A stretch of DNA of 64,000 nucleotides. It comes from Bradyrhizobium sp. AZCC 1693. GTDB taxonomy: Bacteria; Pseudomonadota; Alphaproteobacteria; Rhizobiales; Xanthobacteraceae. The first letter of the stretch is position 1. Every line of letters starts with the position of its first letter. The stretch lies in the NCBI RefSeq assembly GCF_036924745.1, contig NZ_JAZHSD010000001.1, forward strand, positions 3,782,001-3,846,000. Direction: 5' to 3'. Below, in pieces: positions 1-8,470 of this stretch. A program made the position numbers and the translations under genes. The notes beneath the pieces are model-generated. The model had not been told where the DNA came from. It saw only the letters and a list, made by a program, of their open reading frames with translations, and made no database searches.

Positions 1-432
1 GTCAACTACATTCCATTTTCCGGAGGCGGTGAATCGCTGGCGGCCATTCTCGGCGGCAAGGTCACCGCAGGCATTTCGGGAATGAGCGAATACGAAGGAC
101 AGATCAAGTCCGGCAAATTGCGCGCGCTCGGCGTGACGTCGGAGAAGCGCATCGCCGGCAGCGACATTCCGACCTTCAAGGAACAGGGCATCGATCTTGT
201 ACTGGCCAACTGGCGCTCGGTGGTCGCGCCTCCCGGCATCACGCCGGAACAGCGCAAGACGCTGAGCGCCGCGGTGGAGAACATGGTCAAGTCGGACGCC
301 TGGAAGGACATCCTCAAGCAAAAGGGCTGGGATGACGCCTATCTCGGCGGCGACGCGTTCGCGGATTTCCTGAAAAAGGAAACCGCGCGCGTCACCGACG
401 TGCTGAAGTCGGTCGGCCTCGTCAAATCATGA
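1..432 (+). CDS. tctC: Tripartite tricarboxylate transporter substrate-binding protein (TctC/Bug family), 5' truncated by window
   Basis: The reading frame is open from the first base, so the window starts inside the gene and the signal peptide is missing. The visible part is the C-terminal half of a Bug-type periplasmic binding protein. It has the usual GGG-rich hinge near the start (FSGGGES), then a GxxSGMSE segment, the 'LRALGVTSEKR' strand and the 'VAPPGITPEQ' loop that recur in the family. Such proteins capture carboxylates in the periplasm and deliver them to a TctAB membrane pair. The stop overlaps the start of the next gene by 4 bp (ATGA), so the three genes form one operon. The substrate cannot be told from sequence; citrate or another carboxylate is typical for the family. 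Confidence 0.88.
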   Translation, partial: VNYIPFSGGGESLAAILGGKVTAGISGMSEYEGQIKSGKLRALGVTSEKRIAGSDIPTFKEQGIDLVLANWRSVVAPPGITPEQRKTLSAAVENMVKSDAWKDILKQKGWDDAYLGGDAFADFLKKETARVTDVLKSVGLVKS

Positions 433-917
433 CGGATCTTCCGCAAGGCGGCCCGGCGTCGCGGCGCGTCGATCGCGCGGGCCTGGTCATTGCCGCGGCG
501 CTCGCAGCGCTTGCCGCGGTGCTGGTATGGGACTCGCGGCAACTGCCAACCACCACGATGTACGGCATGGGACCCGAGGTGATGCCGGTCGTCATCGCGA
601 TCGGGCTCGGTCTGCTTGCGATCGGCAATCTGATCGACGCGCTGCGTGGCAATCTGCCGGCGCGCGAGAGCGCCGATCCCAGAGCGGTGTGGCTCATTCT
701 CGGCGGGCTTGCGCTTCTGATCGCCATCATCGGCCTTGGCGGCGGCTTCATCCTGGCGACGTCAGCGCTGTTCGTCACCACCTCGGCGGCATTCGGACGG
801 CGCGCCATTCTCGTTGACTCCGCCATCGCACTCGTGATGACCACCCTGATCTATCTCGCGTTCGATCGGCTGCTGACGTTGAGCCTTCCCACCGGGCCTC
901 TGGAAAGACTGCTGTAA
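429..917 (+). CDS. tctB: Tripartite tricarboxylate transporter small membrane subunit TctB
   Basis: A 162-residue hydrophobic protein with four likely membrane segments at about 19-36, 50-70, 88-122 and 128-146. This is the size and topology of TctB, the small and poorly conserved membrane subunit that partners TctA. The assignment rests mainly on position: it sits between the binding-protein gene and tctA, overlapping the first by 4 bp and the second by 1 bp. Little can be said about individual residues because the family has few invariant positions. Confidence 0.85.
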   Translation: MTDLPQGGPASRRVDRAGLVIAAALAALAAVLVWDSRQLPTTTMYGMGPEVMPVVIAIGLGLLAIGNLIDALRGNLPARESADPRAVWLILGGLALLIAIIGLGGGFILATSALFVTTSAAFGRRAILVDSAIALVMTTLIYLAFDRLLTLSLPTGPLERLL

Positions 918-2416
918 TGGAAACCTTCGCCGCGCTCGCGCATGGCATGGCTGTCGCCGTGCAGCCGATGAACCTGCTCTACGCGCTGATCGGCGTGTTC
1001 CTCGGCACTGCAGTCGGCGTGCTGCCCGGCATCGGTCCGGCGCTCACGGTCGCGTTGCTGTTGCCGGTTACCTACAAGCTCGATCCCGGCGGCTCGCTGA
1101 TCATGTTCGCCGGAATCTACTACGGCGGCATGTATGGCGGCTCGACCACGGCGATCCTCATCAACACGCCCGGCGAAAGCGCGTCGATGGCGACGGCGCT
1201 CGAAGGCAACAAGATGGCCAAGGCCGGCCGCGGCGGGCCGGCGCTGGCGACGTCCGCGATCGGTTCGTTCGTTGCGGGCACCATCGCCACCATCGGTCTC
1301 GCCTTTCTGGCGCCGTGGCTGGTCGATTTCGCGGTGCGCTTCGGGCCTGAAGATTATTTCGCGCTGATGTGCGTGGCGTTTGTCACGGTGTCCGCAACCT
1401 TCGGAGATTCGCCGATCCGCGGACTGACCAGCCTGTTTGTCGGGCTAACGCTCGGACTGATCGGCATCGACAAGCTCACCGGCCAGGCCCGGCTCGCTTT
1501 CGGCATCCCCGAACTGCTCGACGGCGTCGAGGTGACGACGCTTGCGGTCGGCCTGTTCGCCGTCGGCGAAGCGCTCTACGTCGCCTCGCGCCGCCATCAC
1601 GCCGAGGAGAAGATCGAGCCGGTGCGCGGGTCGCTGTGGATGACGAGGGAGGACTGGAAGCGGTCATGGAAGCCGTGGCTGCGCGGGACGATGTTCGGCT
1701 TTCCGATCGGTGCGCTGCCGGCCGGCGGCGCCGAAATTCCGACGTTCCTGTCCTACTCCACCGAGAAGCGGCTGACGAAACATCCGGAGGAATTCGGCAA
1801 GGGCGCGATCGAAGGCGTCGCGGGGCCGGAAGCCGCCAACAATGCTTCCGCCGCCGGTACGCTCGTGCCTCTGCTGACGCTGGGCCTGCCTACCTCGGCA
1901 ACGGCTGCGATGATGCTGGCGGGCTTTCAGCAATACGGCCTGAACCCGGGACCGCTGCTGTTTGCCGAGCGGCCCGATCTGGTATGGGGCCTGATCGCCA
2001 GCCTGTTCATCGCCAACGTGATGCTGCTGGTGCTCAACCTGCCGCTGGTAGGCCTGTGGGTGAAACTGCTCGCGATCCCGCAGCCGTGGCTCTACGCCGG
2101 CATTCTCGTGTTCGCGACCATGGGGACCATCGCTGCCAAACCGTCGGTCGTCGAACTGTCGATGCTGGCAGGTTTTGGCGTGCTGGGATTTTTGATGCGC
2201 CGGTTCGATTTTCCGATCGCGCCTGTCGTCGTCGGTCTCATCCTGGGCCCAATCGCCGAAAGCCAGCTGCGCCGGGCACTTGCGATCAGCCTCGGCGATC
2301 CAATCGTGCTCTTGCAAAGTCCAATGTCGGCCACGCTGCTCGGTATCGCGCTGATCGCACTGCTGGCGCCGTTCGTGCTGAAGGGACTTGGCCGGTTCAG
2401 GGCGAGCGAGGATTAG
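917..2416 (+). CDS. tctA: Tripartite tricarboxylate transporter large permease TctA
   Basis: A 499-residue polytopic inner-membrane protein of normal TctA length. The family signatures are clear: a glycine/proline-rich segment [17 protein letters not shown] near residue 34, then [20 protein letters not shown] near residue 66, and a second-half repeat around [15 protein letters not shown]. TctA is the transport channel of a secondary, ion-gradient-driven carboxylate uptake system. It is the last gene of the tctCBA operon; the next gene is on the opposite strand and convergent. I saw no strong terminator in the 160 bp that follow. Confidence 0.93.
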   Translation: METFAALAHGMAVAVQPMNLLYALIGVFLGTAVGVLPGIGPALTVALLLPVTYKLDPGGSLIMFAGIYYGGMYGGSTTAILINTPGESASMATALEGNKMAKAGRGGPALATSAIGSFVAGTIATIGLAFLAPWLVDFAVRFGPEDYFALMCVAFVTVSATFGDSPIRGLTSLFVGLTLGLIGIDKLTGQARLAFGIPELLDGVEVTTLAVGLFAVGEALYVASRRHHAEEKIEPVRGSLWMTREDWKRSWKPWLRGTMFGFPIGALPAGGAEIPTFLSYSTEKRLTKHPEEFGKGAIEGVAGPEAANNASAAGTLVPLLTLGLPTSATAAMMLAGFQQYGLNPGPLLFAERPDLVWGLIASLFIANVMLLVLNLPLVGLWVKLLAIPQPWLYAGILVFATMGTIAAKPSVVELSMLAGFGVLGFLMRRFDFPIAPVVVGLILGPIAESQLRRALAISLGDPIVLLQSPMSATLLGIALIALLAPFVLKGLGRFRASED

Positions 2417-2576
2417 CGCGTGGACTCGTTAGCGCACAGCCAAATTCGGATTGAGGCGAGTTTGAATTGACTTCCGCTTTCGGCGTCACAGCGGACATGG
2501 CTGGACTTGCCGCTGGGTCGCCCCTGTAGCGAATGACCCAATGCGGACATAACGCGCTTCTCCATTTTACGTCAGC

Positions 2577-3500
2577 TCATGATGTCACAGCCGGCAAACC
2601 CGGATCGATCCCAGTCATGGCGACGGATACATCCCAGAGCCGCTGGGCGACCGCCGGATCCTGCGCCTCAGAGGATCGAGAAGCTTCCCCGGAGACTCCC
2701 CTGATCTCGCGGAAGCCGGTCGGCCCGTAATAGCCGCCGGGGGTCACTGGCCCGGTCGCAGCCTGCAGAGTGGGCCACGCGCCCATCGCGGCGGTGTTGA
2801 GAAACACTCTCGCGAGCGGCAGCAAGAGTTGGAGCGCTCCCATATAGCGTCCGAGGTCAGTCGCGGCAGCACCCGGATGACAGCCCAAGGCCGTCACCGG
2901 CGAGCCCGCAGCGCGGAGGCGGCGGTCCAGCTCAAAGAAAAACAGCGCATTGGCGAGCTTGCTCGCAGAATACCGCCCGAACCGGCTGTAGCTTTTCTCG
3001 GCGTTCAGATCGTCCCAATCGAGTTTTCCATTCCGATGGACGCTGCTGGAGGTCACCACGACCCTCGCCCCCTTCGTTTCCGCCAGCTTCGGCAGGAGCA
3101 GAGCCGTCAGCGCGAAGGTGCCAAGATGGTTGACGCCGAACTGGAGCTCAAATCCCTGCTTCGTGCGCATCAATGGTGGGGTCATTACGCCGGCATTGTT
3201 GACGAGGACATCGATGCGCGGCTCCTTTGCCGCCAGTTCGGCTGCGGTCCGAACGCTCGCAAGGTCGGCCTGGTCGAGTGGCAGGAATGCCAGGTCTGCC
3301 CTTGGGGTCGCTTGCCTGATCTGTGCCATGGCGATTTCCGCCTTCCCCTTGTCGCGACAGGCGAGCAAGACGCGCGCGCCACGCGCCGCCAAAACGCGGG
3401 AAGCCTCGAAGCCAAGGCCAGTGTTCGCTCCAGTGACGATGAAGCACTTGCCCCGCTGGTCAGGCACATTGGCTTCGGTGAATCCGCTTACTTTCGGCAT
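2577..3500 (-). CDS. Short-chain dehydrogenase/reductase (retinol-dehydrogenase-like)
   Basis: A 307-residue classical SDR oxidoreductase. It shows the nucleotide-binding TGANTGLG at residues 23-30, NNAG at 101-104, serines at 151-153 and the catalytic Y177-S-A-S-K181. The C-terminal extension and the motif order resemble the retinol dehydrogenase/WW-oxidoreductase-like branch, which usually uses NADP(H). The ATG start is supported by an AAAGGAACC ribosome-binding site. It lies downstream of a TetR gene on the same strand. A TetR-like palindrome sits just before its ribosome-binding site, which suggests control by that regulator. The true substrate is unknown. Confidence 0.9.
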   Translation of the reverse strand: MPKVSGFTEANVPDQRGKCFIVTGANTGLGFEASRVLAARGARVLLACRDKGKAEIAMAQIRQATPRADLAFLPLDQADLASVRTAAELAAKEPRIDVLVNNAGVMTPPLMRTKQGFELQFGVNHLGTFALTALLLPKLAETKGARVVVTSSSVHRNGKLDWDDLNAEKSYSRFGRYSASKLANALFFFELDRRLRAAGSPVTALGCHPGAAATDLGRYMGALQLLLPLARVFLNTAAMGAWPTLQAATGPVTPGGYYGPTGFREIRGVSGEASRSSEAQDPAVAQRLWDVSVAMTGIDPGLPAVTS

Positions 3501-3515
3501 GGTGGTTCCTTTCGA

Positions 3516-3535
3516 TTGAGTGAGTACACGCTCAT
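3516..3535. promoter_or_regulatory. Putative TetR operator upstream of the SDR gene
   Basis: The sequence TTGAGTGAGTACACGCTCAT is a degenerate copy of the perfect palindrome found before the TetR gene. The left half (TTGAGTGAGTA) is identical and the right half has three differences. It sits between the TetR stop and the SDR ribosome-binding site, where a bound repressor would block SDR expression. Inference from sequence similarity only. Confidence 0.6.
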
Positions 3536-3556
3536 TTTTTTAGCAAATTGAAGAGT

Positions 3557-4123
3557 TCATGCGGCCGTACCCTTCCAGAACAGGTCGAAGCCGGCCTGCC
3601 TGAGGTGTTTGGCGTCTTTTGGCTTCCCCGCGATGGCCTCGATCACGATGTCCGCCAGTCCCATCAGGACCGTGTCGATGTAGAAGGATGCACGTTTGGG
3701 GTCGACATGTCCGGCAAGGCTCTGCTCGACCATTTCCCGAGCCTCTTGAAACATGGCATCGCAGCTGCGCCGGCTCTTGGCGCTGACGCGGTCCGACACC
3801 TTGAGCTGGCGCAGCGCCTTGCGCTGCGTCGGGTTCGCCACGCCCCAGTCGATCAAGCGGTCCCAAATGTGCCGGACCCGTTCGCGCGGGCTGCCAGCCT
3901 GAGGAGAGGAAGCAAGCATCCCCGCGAGGCCCTTCTCGATCTCCACGAATAGCTGGTTCAGCAGATCGTCTTTCGTCCCGAAATAGGTAAACAGCGTGCC
4001 CTCCGCGACCCCGGCCGCCTTGGCGATGTTCGCGGTGGATGCGCCGGTGCCCATCTGCGCGACCAGCTCCGCAGCGGCCTCCAGGATTGCTTCACGTTTC
4101 TCTTCACTGAGCGGACGGGCCAT
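3557..4123 (-). CDS. TetR/AcrR family transcriptional regulator
   Basis: A 188-residue TetR-type repressor. The N-terminal helix-turn-helix covers about residues 12-55, with the typical pattern ANIAKAAGVAEGTLFTYFGTK, and an all-helical ligand-binding half follows. I chose the ATG giving MARPLSEEKREAIL. A longer frame from a GTG 33 bp upstream would start inside the perfect 20-bp palindrome at 4141-4160, which looks like this protein's own operator. The gene is followed on the same strand by the SDR, with another operator-like site between them. The pair is probably an autoregulated enzyme-regulator unit responding to an unknown small molecule. Confidence 0.9.
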   Translation of the reverse strand: MARPLSEEKREAILEAAAELVAQMGTGASTANIAKAAGVAEGTLFTYFGTKDDLLNQLFVEIEKGLAGMLASSPQAGSPRERVRHIWDRLIDWGVANPTQRKALRQLKVSDRVSAKSRRSCDAMFQEAREMVEQSLAGHVDPKRASFYIDTVLMGLADIVIEAIAGKPKDAKHLRQAGFDLFWKGTAA

Positions 4124-4140
4124 GCCATCAACATCTTTTA

Positions 4141-4160
4141 TTGAGTGAGTAGTCACTCAA
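4141..4160. promoter_or_regulatory. Perfect palindromic operator upstream of TetR gene
   Basis: TTGAGTGAGTAGTCACTCAA consists of two perfect 8-bp arms (TTGAGTGA / TCACTCAA) around GTAG. Its position 17 bp before the chosen TetR start and its degenerate copy before the SDR gene suggest autoregulation. No binding data; inference. Confidence 0.72.
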
Positions 4161-4470
4161 CTAATCTAAGCGGAGGCGACCTAAAGTCAAGGGGAGCCTA
4201 GCGGCGCCAAATCCGCCTTTCGCTCGGGATTTCCGCTACTGTGCAGGTTTTCGGATGCCGGCATGCCGAGACCATCTCCACGCTCGGACAGCCGGCGTCC
4301 GAAAAGCGCCAAGGCACGAAATCGCGGGAGGTGGGGCGCTGACGGTGCAGCGGGCGCTATGGGGATTTTGCGGCGGGCTCGGGCCTGAGAAGACTGGACC
4401 GGAGCGGTTGCGATGATCGGGCTTCTGCCACGCGTAGGGGTGTGCGTCGGTATGAACGAGCGATCTGCGC
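4161..4470. other. Intergenic, no supported gene
   Basis: No reading frame here has convincing protein features; the two short minus-strand frames look like random open frames in GC-rich DNA. The outer end of the IS91-like element should fall somewhere in this stretch, but I cannot place it because IS91 elements lack terminal inverted repeats. Confidence 0.5.
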
Positions 4471-4553
4471 GTCGCGCGACAAGATTGGTCGCGCGACTGC
4501 TGGTGAATCCAGCACAGCGATGCGAGCGTGGGCGCTGCCGGCTGAGAGCCGGC
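4471..4553. repeat. Cluster of three hairpins beside the IS91-like transposase 3' end
   Basis: Three consecutive foldback units occur in 83 bp. The first is two copies of the self-complementary GTCGCGCGAC separated by 7 nt (4471-4497). The second is TGCTGG/CCAGCA with a 5-nt loop (4498-4514). The third is GCCGGCT/AGCCGGC with a GAG loop (4537-4553). HUH transposases of the IS91 family act on single-stranded hairpin ends, and in IS91 the origin end lies downstream of the transposase. This is therefore a candidate origin end, by inference. Confidence 0.45.
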
Positions 4554-4598
4554 CAGAATGGCGCTTGTCACTGCGGTCGTTGATCGGCGGCGATGGTC

Positions 4599-5819
4599 TC
4601 ATGATGTGTCGATCCTGATCGGCGCCGGCGCCGGTGTGGGGCGGTGCTTCGGCTCGCAGCCGCGCTCAAAAGTCTCGATGACGATCATGCGGGCGCCGCA
4701 GCACGGGCATGGACGCGGCAGCACGCGGGGTTCGTTGATCGCGGCTTCGGGCGTCTCGGGTTCTTTAGGGCGCGCCGGCTGAGCGAGCAGCTGGCGCGCG
4801 TGCGCAATGTTTGCGGCTCGGGCGCCGTTGGCGAGCAGGCCATAGTGTCGGATGCGATGGAAGCCCTTCGGCAGCACGTGGATCAGGAAGCGCCGGATGA
4901 ACTCGTCGGTCGCCAGCGTCATCGCCTTGTAGCGGGCGGGCCCCTCGATCCGATAGTCCTTGTACTTGAAGGTGACACCGTTCTCGTCGGCGGACAGCAG
5001 CCGGCGATTGGAGATCGCGATGCGGTGGGTGTAGCGCGACAGATAGCGCAACACCTGCCTGGGCCCGGCGAACGGCTCTTTGGCGTAGACCACCCAATTG
5101 ATCTCGCGCAGTGGCGTCAGATAGGCAGCGAATGCAGCCTTATCGGCGAGCCGCGCATGCTCGCCGAAGAACTGCAGGCGGCCGGCGTGGTGAGCCGCGA
5201 CCAGCATCTCCAGAAACAGCCTGCGGAACAACGCCGAGAGAACCTGCACGGTCAAAAAATAGCGTGGTCGGCACGCGATCCACTTCGATCCGTCCGGCGA
5301 CAGGCCACCACCCGGCACGACCATGTGGACATGCGGGTGATGCGTCAGCGCGGAACCCCATGTGTGCAGCACCGACATGAAGCCGATGCGAGCGCCGAGA
5401 TGCTTGGGATCGGCCGCGATCGTGAGCGTGGTCTCCGCCGAGGCTTTGAACAGCAGGTCGTAGATCACCGCCTTGTTCTGATAGGCGATGTCGGCGATCT
5501 GCGCCGGCAGCGTGTACACCACATGAAAGTACGGCACCGGCAGGAGATCGGCCTCGCGCTCGGCCAGCCACTCGCGGGCCGCAGCGCCCTGGCACTTGGG
5601 GCAGTGCCGGTTGCGGCAGCTGTTGTAGGCGATGACGGTGTGGGCGCAGGTCTCGTTCTCGCAGCGCGCCACATGGCCGCCGAGCGCCGCCGTGCGGCAG
5701 CGCTCGATCGCACTCATGACTTTCAGCTGGCCGAGACTGACGTGGCCCGCATTGGCGCGCCGCCACGCCGCCCCGTGGTCGCGCAAGATATCCGCGACCT
5801 CCAGCGCTGGACGCGACAC
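4599..5819 (-). CDS. IS91 family transposase (Y2 HUH rolling-circle)
   Basis: A 406-residue transposase. The N-terminal zinc-ribbon-like region has cysteines in CENETC...CRNRHCPKC (residues 53-76). The metal-binding HUH motif is HPHVH at 161-165, and the catalytic tyrosine pair is Y259 and Y263 in RYLSRYTHR. A second cysteine pair (CPCC) lies near the C-terminus. These features and the length fit full-length IS91 transposases, so the enzyme looks intact. The start is a GTG that begins MSRPALEVADI, the usual N-terminus of the family, 12 bp after the recombinase stop. Both genes are probably one transcript. Confidence 0.95.
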   Translation of the reverse strand: MSRPALEVADILRDHGAAWRRANAGHVSLGQLKVMSAIERCRTAALGGHVARCENETCAHTVIAYNSCRNRHCPKCQGAAAREWLAEREADLLPVPYFHVVYTLPAQIADIAYQNKAVIYDLLFKASAETTLTIAADPKHLGARIGFMSVLHTWGSALTHHPHVHMVVPGGGLSPDGSKWIACRPRYFLTVQVLSALFRRLFLEMLVAAHHAGRLQFFGEHARLADKAAFAAYLTPLREINWVVYAKEPFAGPRQVLRYLSRYTHRIAISNRRLLSADENGVTFKYKDYRIEGPARYKAMTLATDEFIRRFLIHVLPKGFHRIRHYGLLANGARAANIAHARQLLAQPARPKEPETPEAAINEPRVLPRPCPCCGARMIVIETFERGCEPKHRPTPAPAPIRIDTS

Positions 5820-5831
5820 AGCTCCCGGCCG

Positions 5832-6752
5832 TTACGCCGGCGGCGGGTTCTTCCTGCTCTTCCTGGGTCTCTTGCGAGGCTGCGACAGCCGGTCGAGCGG
5901 GCTTTCGATCGCCGCGATCATGCCGGTGGCGACACGGGTATAGCGCGCCGTCGTGTCCAGTTTGTCGTGACCCAGCAGCGCCTGGATGAATCTGATATCG
6001 GTGCCGTCCTCCAGCAGGTGGGTCGCGAAGCTGTGGCGCAGCGCGTGCAGCGTCACGCCCTTCCTGATCCCGGCCGCATCGGCCGCCTCATGAAACAGGC
6101 GGTTGAGCTGGCGGGTGGTCATGGGCTTGCCGGCCCTGGTGCCGGGAAACAGCCAGCGTTCCGGCACGGGCGTTTGCGCATCGTGACGCGATGGGCGCGC
6201 CTTCCACCATTGCCGCAACAGATCGAGCGTCTTTGACGACAGCATGACATTACGGTCCTTGCGCCCCTTGGACTGCTCGATGCGAATGATCTTCTGCGCG
6301 CTGTCGATATGCTTGACCTTGAGCCGCACCACCTCGCCGGCGCGCAACCCGCAGCCATAGCCGAGGCTGAGCAGGAGGCGGGCCTTGAGGCTGCCGGCGA
6401 CGGCCAGCAGGCGCCGCGTCTCATCCTGGCTCATCACCAGCGGGATCTTCTGAGGCTCGCGGAGATGATAGATCTCGGCCGCAAGGTCCAATCGGCGCAG
6501 CGTCACGCGGAACAAGAACCGCAACCCGGTCATGATGCGGTTGCGGTTGCAGATGCTCGCGCCCGTCTCGGCCAGGTGCAGCTGGAAGCGGCGGATGTCC
6601 TCAAGTGTGGCCGTGTCGGGGGACTGCTTCACAAACGCCGCGAACCGCTTGCAACTGCTGATATGGCCTCTCTGCGTGCCCGCACAGAGCTTGCGCGCAT
6701 TCATGTCCTCGATCATGCGCTGGCGCAGCGGGCTGACAGCATCCGTACTCAT
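5832..6752 (-). CDS. Tyrosine recombinase/integrase associated with IS91 element
   Basis: A 306-residue phage-type integrase with the SAM-like N-terminal domain (about residues 8-95) and the catalytic domain (about 115-290). The visible active-site residues are the arginine in GCGLRAGEVVRL, HALRHSFATHLL, the late histidine in LLGHDKLDTT and the nucleophile in TARYTRV. The gene precedes the HUH transposase and is probably co-transcribed with it. Its role in IS91-type elements is not well established; resolution or targeting is possible. The ATG start has an AGGAG ribosome-binding site that overlaps the edge of an inverted repeat. Confidence 0.92.
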   Translation of the reverse strand: MSTDAVSPLRQRMIEDMNARKLCAGTQRGHISSCKRFAAFVKQSPDTATLEDIRRFQLHLAETGASICNRNRIMTGLRFLFRVTLRRLDLAAEIYHLREPQKIPLVMSQDETRRLLAVAGSLKARLLLSLGYGCGLRAGEVVRLKVKHIDSAQKIIRIEQSKGRKDRNVMLSSKTLDLLRQWWKARPSRHDAQTPVPERWLFPGTRAGKPMTTRQLNRLFHEAADAAGIRKGVTLHALRHSFATHLLEDGTDIRFIQALLGHDKLDTTARYTRVATGMIAAIESPLDRLSQPRKRPRKSRKNPPPA

Positions 6753-6760
6753 AGGAAACT

Positions 6761-6804
6761 CCTGTCTTGAATGAGGTTGACGACACCTCGATCTTCAAGA
6801 CAGG
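6761..6804. repeat. Inverted repeat at the recombinase 5' side of the IS91-like element
   Basis: Perfect 11-bp arms CCTGTCTTGAA and TTCAAGACAGG enclose a smaller GAGGT/ACCTC stem. The hairpin sits immediately before the recombinase start and touches its ribosome-binding site. It could be an element end or a translation-control structure; the sequence alone does not decide. Confidence 0.55.
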
Positions 6805-7131
6805 GCGACCCGCGCGCTATCGACGATCTTGACCCCGGCTACCGTGCTCGCGGTCGGGCTCCCCGCGCAGCGGGCTATCGCGCAGCGATTTAGTGCGTTG
6901 GCACTTAGCGTAGTTTCGCTGCGATGCGGAATGTGGTCGGCTATCGGCCGCATATCCGACATCGAGTAGCCATCAATCTCGATTTATGGGTACGCGCCCT
7001 GGTCCTTCCAGCCGGTCGATGGATGCCGTTTGAAGTCACGACCGGCACAATTCTTGCTCGAATCCAGTCTGCCCGAATGCATCCGCCTGCGGATCGCCTG
7101 TTTCCTGGGCATTTTTTGGATTTGAATCATT
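6805..7131. other. Intergenic, no supported gene
   Basis: About 330 bp between the IS91-like element and the metallophosphoesterase. A plus-strand frame entering the next gene in another phase has no protein features. Short palindromic patches occur near 6885-6915, but I cannot tie them to a function. Confidence 0.5.
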
Positions 7132-7959
7132 ATGCGCTGCCTTGTCGTTGCCGATTTGCATTATTCATTGCCGCAGTTCGACTGGCTGCTTGCGGCAGCT
7201 CCTCAATTCGACGTCGTCATTTTCGCCGGCGATGCGCTCGACATCGGATCATTCGTCGATTTCCGCGCGCAAATTCTGGTCGTGAAAAAATACCTGTCGC
7301 TGCTGTCAGGCATGACGCGGGTCATTTTCTGCTCGGGCAATCACGACCTCGACGAACGCAGCGCGGAAGGCGAGAAGATCGCGCGCTGGATCGGCGATAT
7401 CAGCGAGCTTGGCATCGCCTGCGACGGCGACAGCCTGACCGTGGGCGACGTCCGTTTCACGGTATGTCCGTGGTGGGACGGGCCACTGGTCAAGAGCCGC
7501 ATCGAAGCCCAGCTTCGCGACGCCGCGCTCGAGCGGGCGCAACACTGGATCTGGGTGCATCATGCGCCGCCGGCGAACTCGCCGACGAGCTGGGGCGGCA
7601 AGCGGTTCTTCGGCGACGTCGAACTGGTGCAATGGATCGCGCAGCATCAGCCGTCGATGGTGATCTCCGGCCATGTGCATCAGTCGCCCTTCATCCCCGA
7701 TGGCTCGTGGTTCGATCGGCTCGGCACCACCTGGGTCTTCAACAGCGGCCTGCAGCACGGCCGCCCGCCGGTCTATATCGTGCTCGACCTCGATGAGGGC
7801 ACGGCGTTCTGGCTGGCGGCCGGCGAAGCGCAATGCATCGACCTGCGCGCGCCTCTGCTGCGGCCGGCAGCGCCAATCGAGAACCCGCCGCCGTGGCTCA
7901 TATCCTTGGGTCGGATTGCCGATCCGAGCCTGGCGAGACCTGCGTCGGCGGCAGGTTGA
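7132..7959 (+). CDS. Calcineurin-like metallophosphoesterase
   Basis: A 275-residue protein with the complete metal-binding set of the calcineurin-like superfamily: D8-x-H10 (VADLH), GD near residue 34, GNHD near 69, a histidine in WVHHAPP near 144 and GHVH near 184. No signal peptide is visible, so it is probably cytosolic. The substrate may be a phosphodiester, nucleotide or protein phosphate; the family is too broad to say. The last 62 bp overlap the end of the convergent cNMP-binding gene. Confidence 0.88.
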   Translation: MRCLVVADLHYSLPQFDWLLAAAPQFDVVIFAGDALDIGSFVDFRAQILVVKKYLSLLSGMTRVIFCSGNHDLDERSAEGEKIARWIGDISELGIACDGDSLTVGDVRFTVCPWWDGPLVKSRIEAQLRDAALERAQHWIWVHHAPPANSPTSWGGKRFFGDVELVQWIAQHQPSMVISGHVHQSPFIPDGSWFDRLGTTWVFNSGLQHGRPPVYIVLDLDEGTAFWLAAGEAQCIDLRAPLLRPAAPIENPPPWLISLGRIADPSLARPASAAG

Positions 7960-8389
7960 TCATGCTCTGCAGGAGTTCGCCGACCATCGAGAGATGGTTA
8001 CCCTGGCCGGCATATTGATGCATCAGGTCGGCCAGATAGGTGTTGGCGACGTTGAGGCGTTGCGCCAGCAAGCGCGCGATCAACAGCGCCACCGCCGGCT
8101 GGTCGCGCAGGAACGCCGCGGCGTCGTCGAACTCGTAGACGACGGAATCGGCGGCGGCGCGCACGGTTGCCGTATGCGGTTGGTTGAGCAGTACCGACAT
8201 CTCGCCCAGCATCGCCCCCGGCTCGGTCAGAACGGCGACGACGCTATCGCCCTTGATGACCTCAAGTCGTCCTTCGAGCAGCACGAACAGGTGTCCGGTC
8301 TTGCTGCCCTCATGGAGCACGAGCGTGCCTGCTGGCACGGCTCGCTGAATTCCTCCGGTGCAATAATCCAGAACAGCCCGCATCAGCAT
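7898..8389 (-). CDS. Cyclic nucleotide-binding domain protein
   Basis: A 163-residue protein that is essentially one cNMP-binding beta-barrel (about residues 15-115), followed by a helical tail without a DNA-binding domain. The phosphate-binding cassette region reads LGEMSVLLNQPHTATVRAAAD. I set the start at the ATG giving MLMRAVLDY because ACAAGGAGATA precedes it directly. A much longer frame on this strand runs antisense to the dehydratase gene and is not real. It overlaps the metallophosphoesterase tail to tail. It could be a cAMP-responsive sensor or a degenerate Crp relative. Confidence 0.85.
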   Translation of the reverse strand: MLMRAVLDYCTGGIQRAVPAGTLVLHEGSKTGHLFVLLEGRLEVIKGDSVVAVLTEPGAMLGEMSVLLNQPHTATVRAAADSVVYEFDDAAAFLRDQPAVALLIARLLAQRLNVANTYLADLMHQYAGQGNHLSMVGELLQSMINLPPTQVSPGSDRQSDPRI

Positions 8390-8470
8390 TATCTCCTTGT
8401 CGGCCAAGACTAGGCGCTGATAATGCCGAGGTCGAACGGATAAGGTGCGTTCGCTGCTCAAAATGTCGGC

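Larger units (their letters stand above)
4471..6804 (-). mobile_element. IS91-like element carrying a tyrosine recombinase and a Y2 transposase (approximate limits)
   Basis: Two adjacent minus-strand genes, a tyrosine recombinase followed 12 bp later by an IS91-type HUH transposase, form a unit I recognise from rhizobial IS91 elements. The limits given are the outermost structural marks I can see: the hairpin cluster at the left and an 11+11 bp inverted repeat at the right. The true ends may lie further out on either side. IS91 elements move by rolling-circle transposition without target duplication, so no flanking duplication is expected. Confidence 0.6.

Noticed and set aside
4124..4156. 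Upstream GTG start for the TetR gene
   Set aside because: It lies within the palindromic operator and adds 11 residues unlike the family; the internal ATG is better.
4236..4602. Two minus-strand frames of 81 and 111 codons before the IS91-like transposase end
   Set aside because: No recognisable domains, overlapping each other, and crossing the hairpin cluster.
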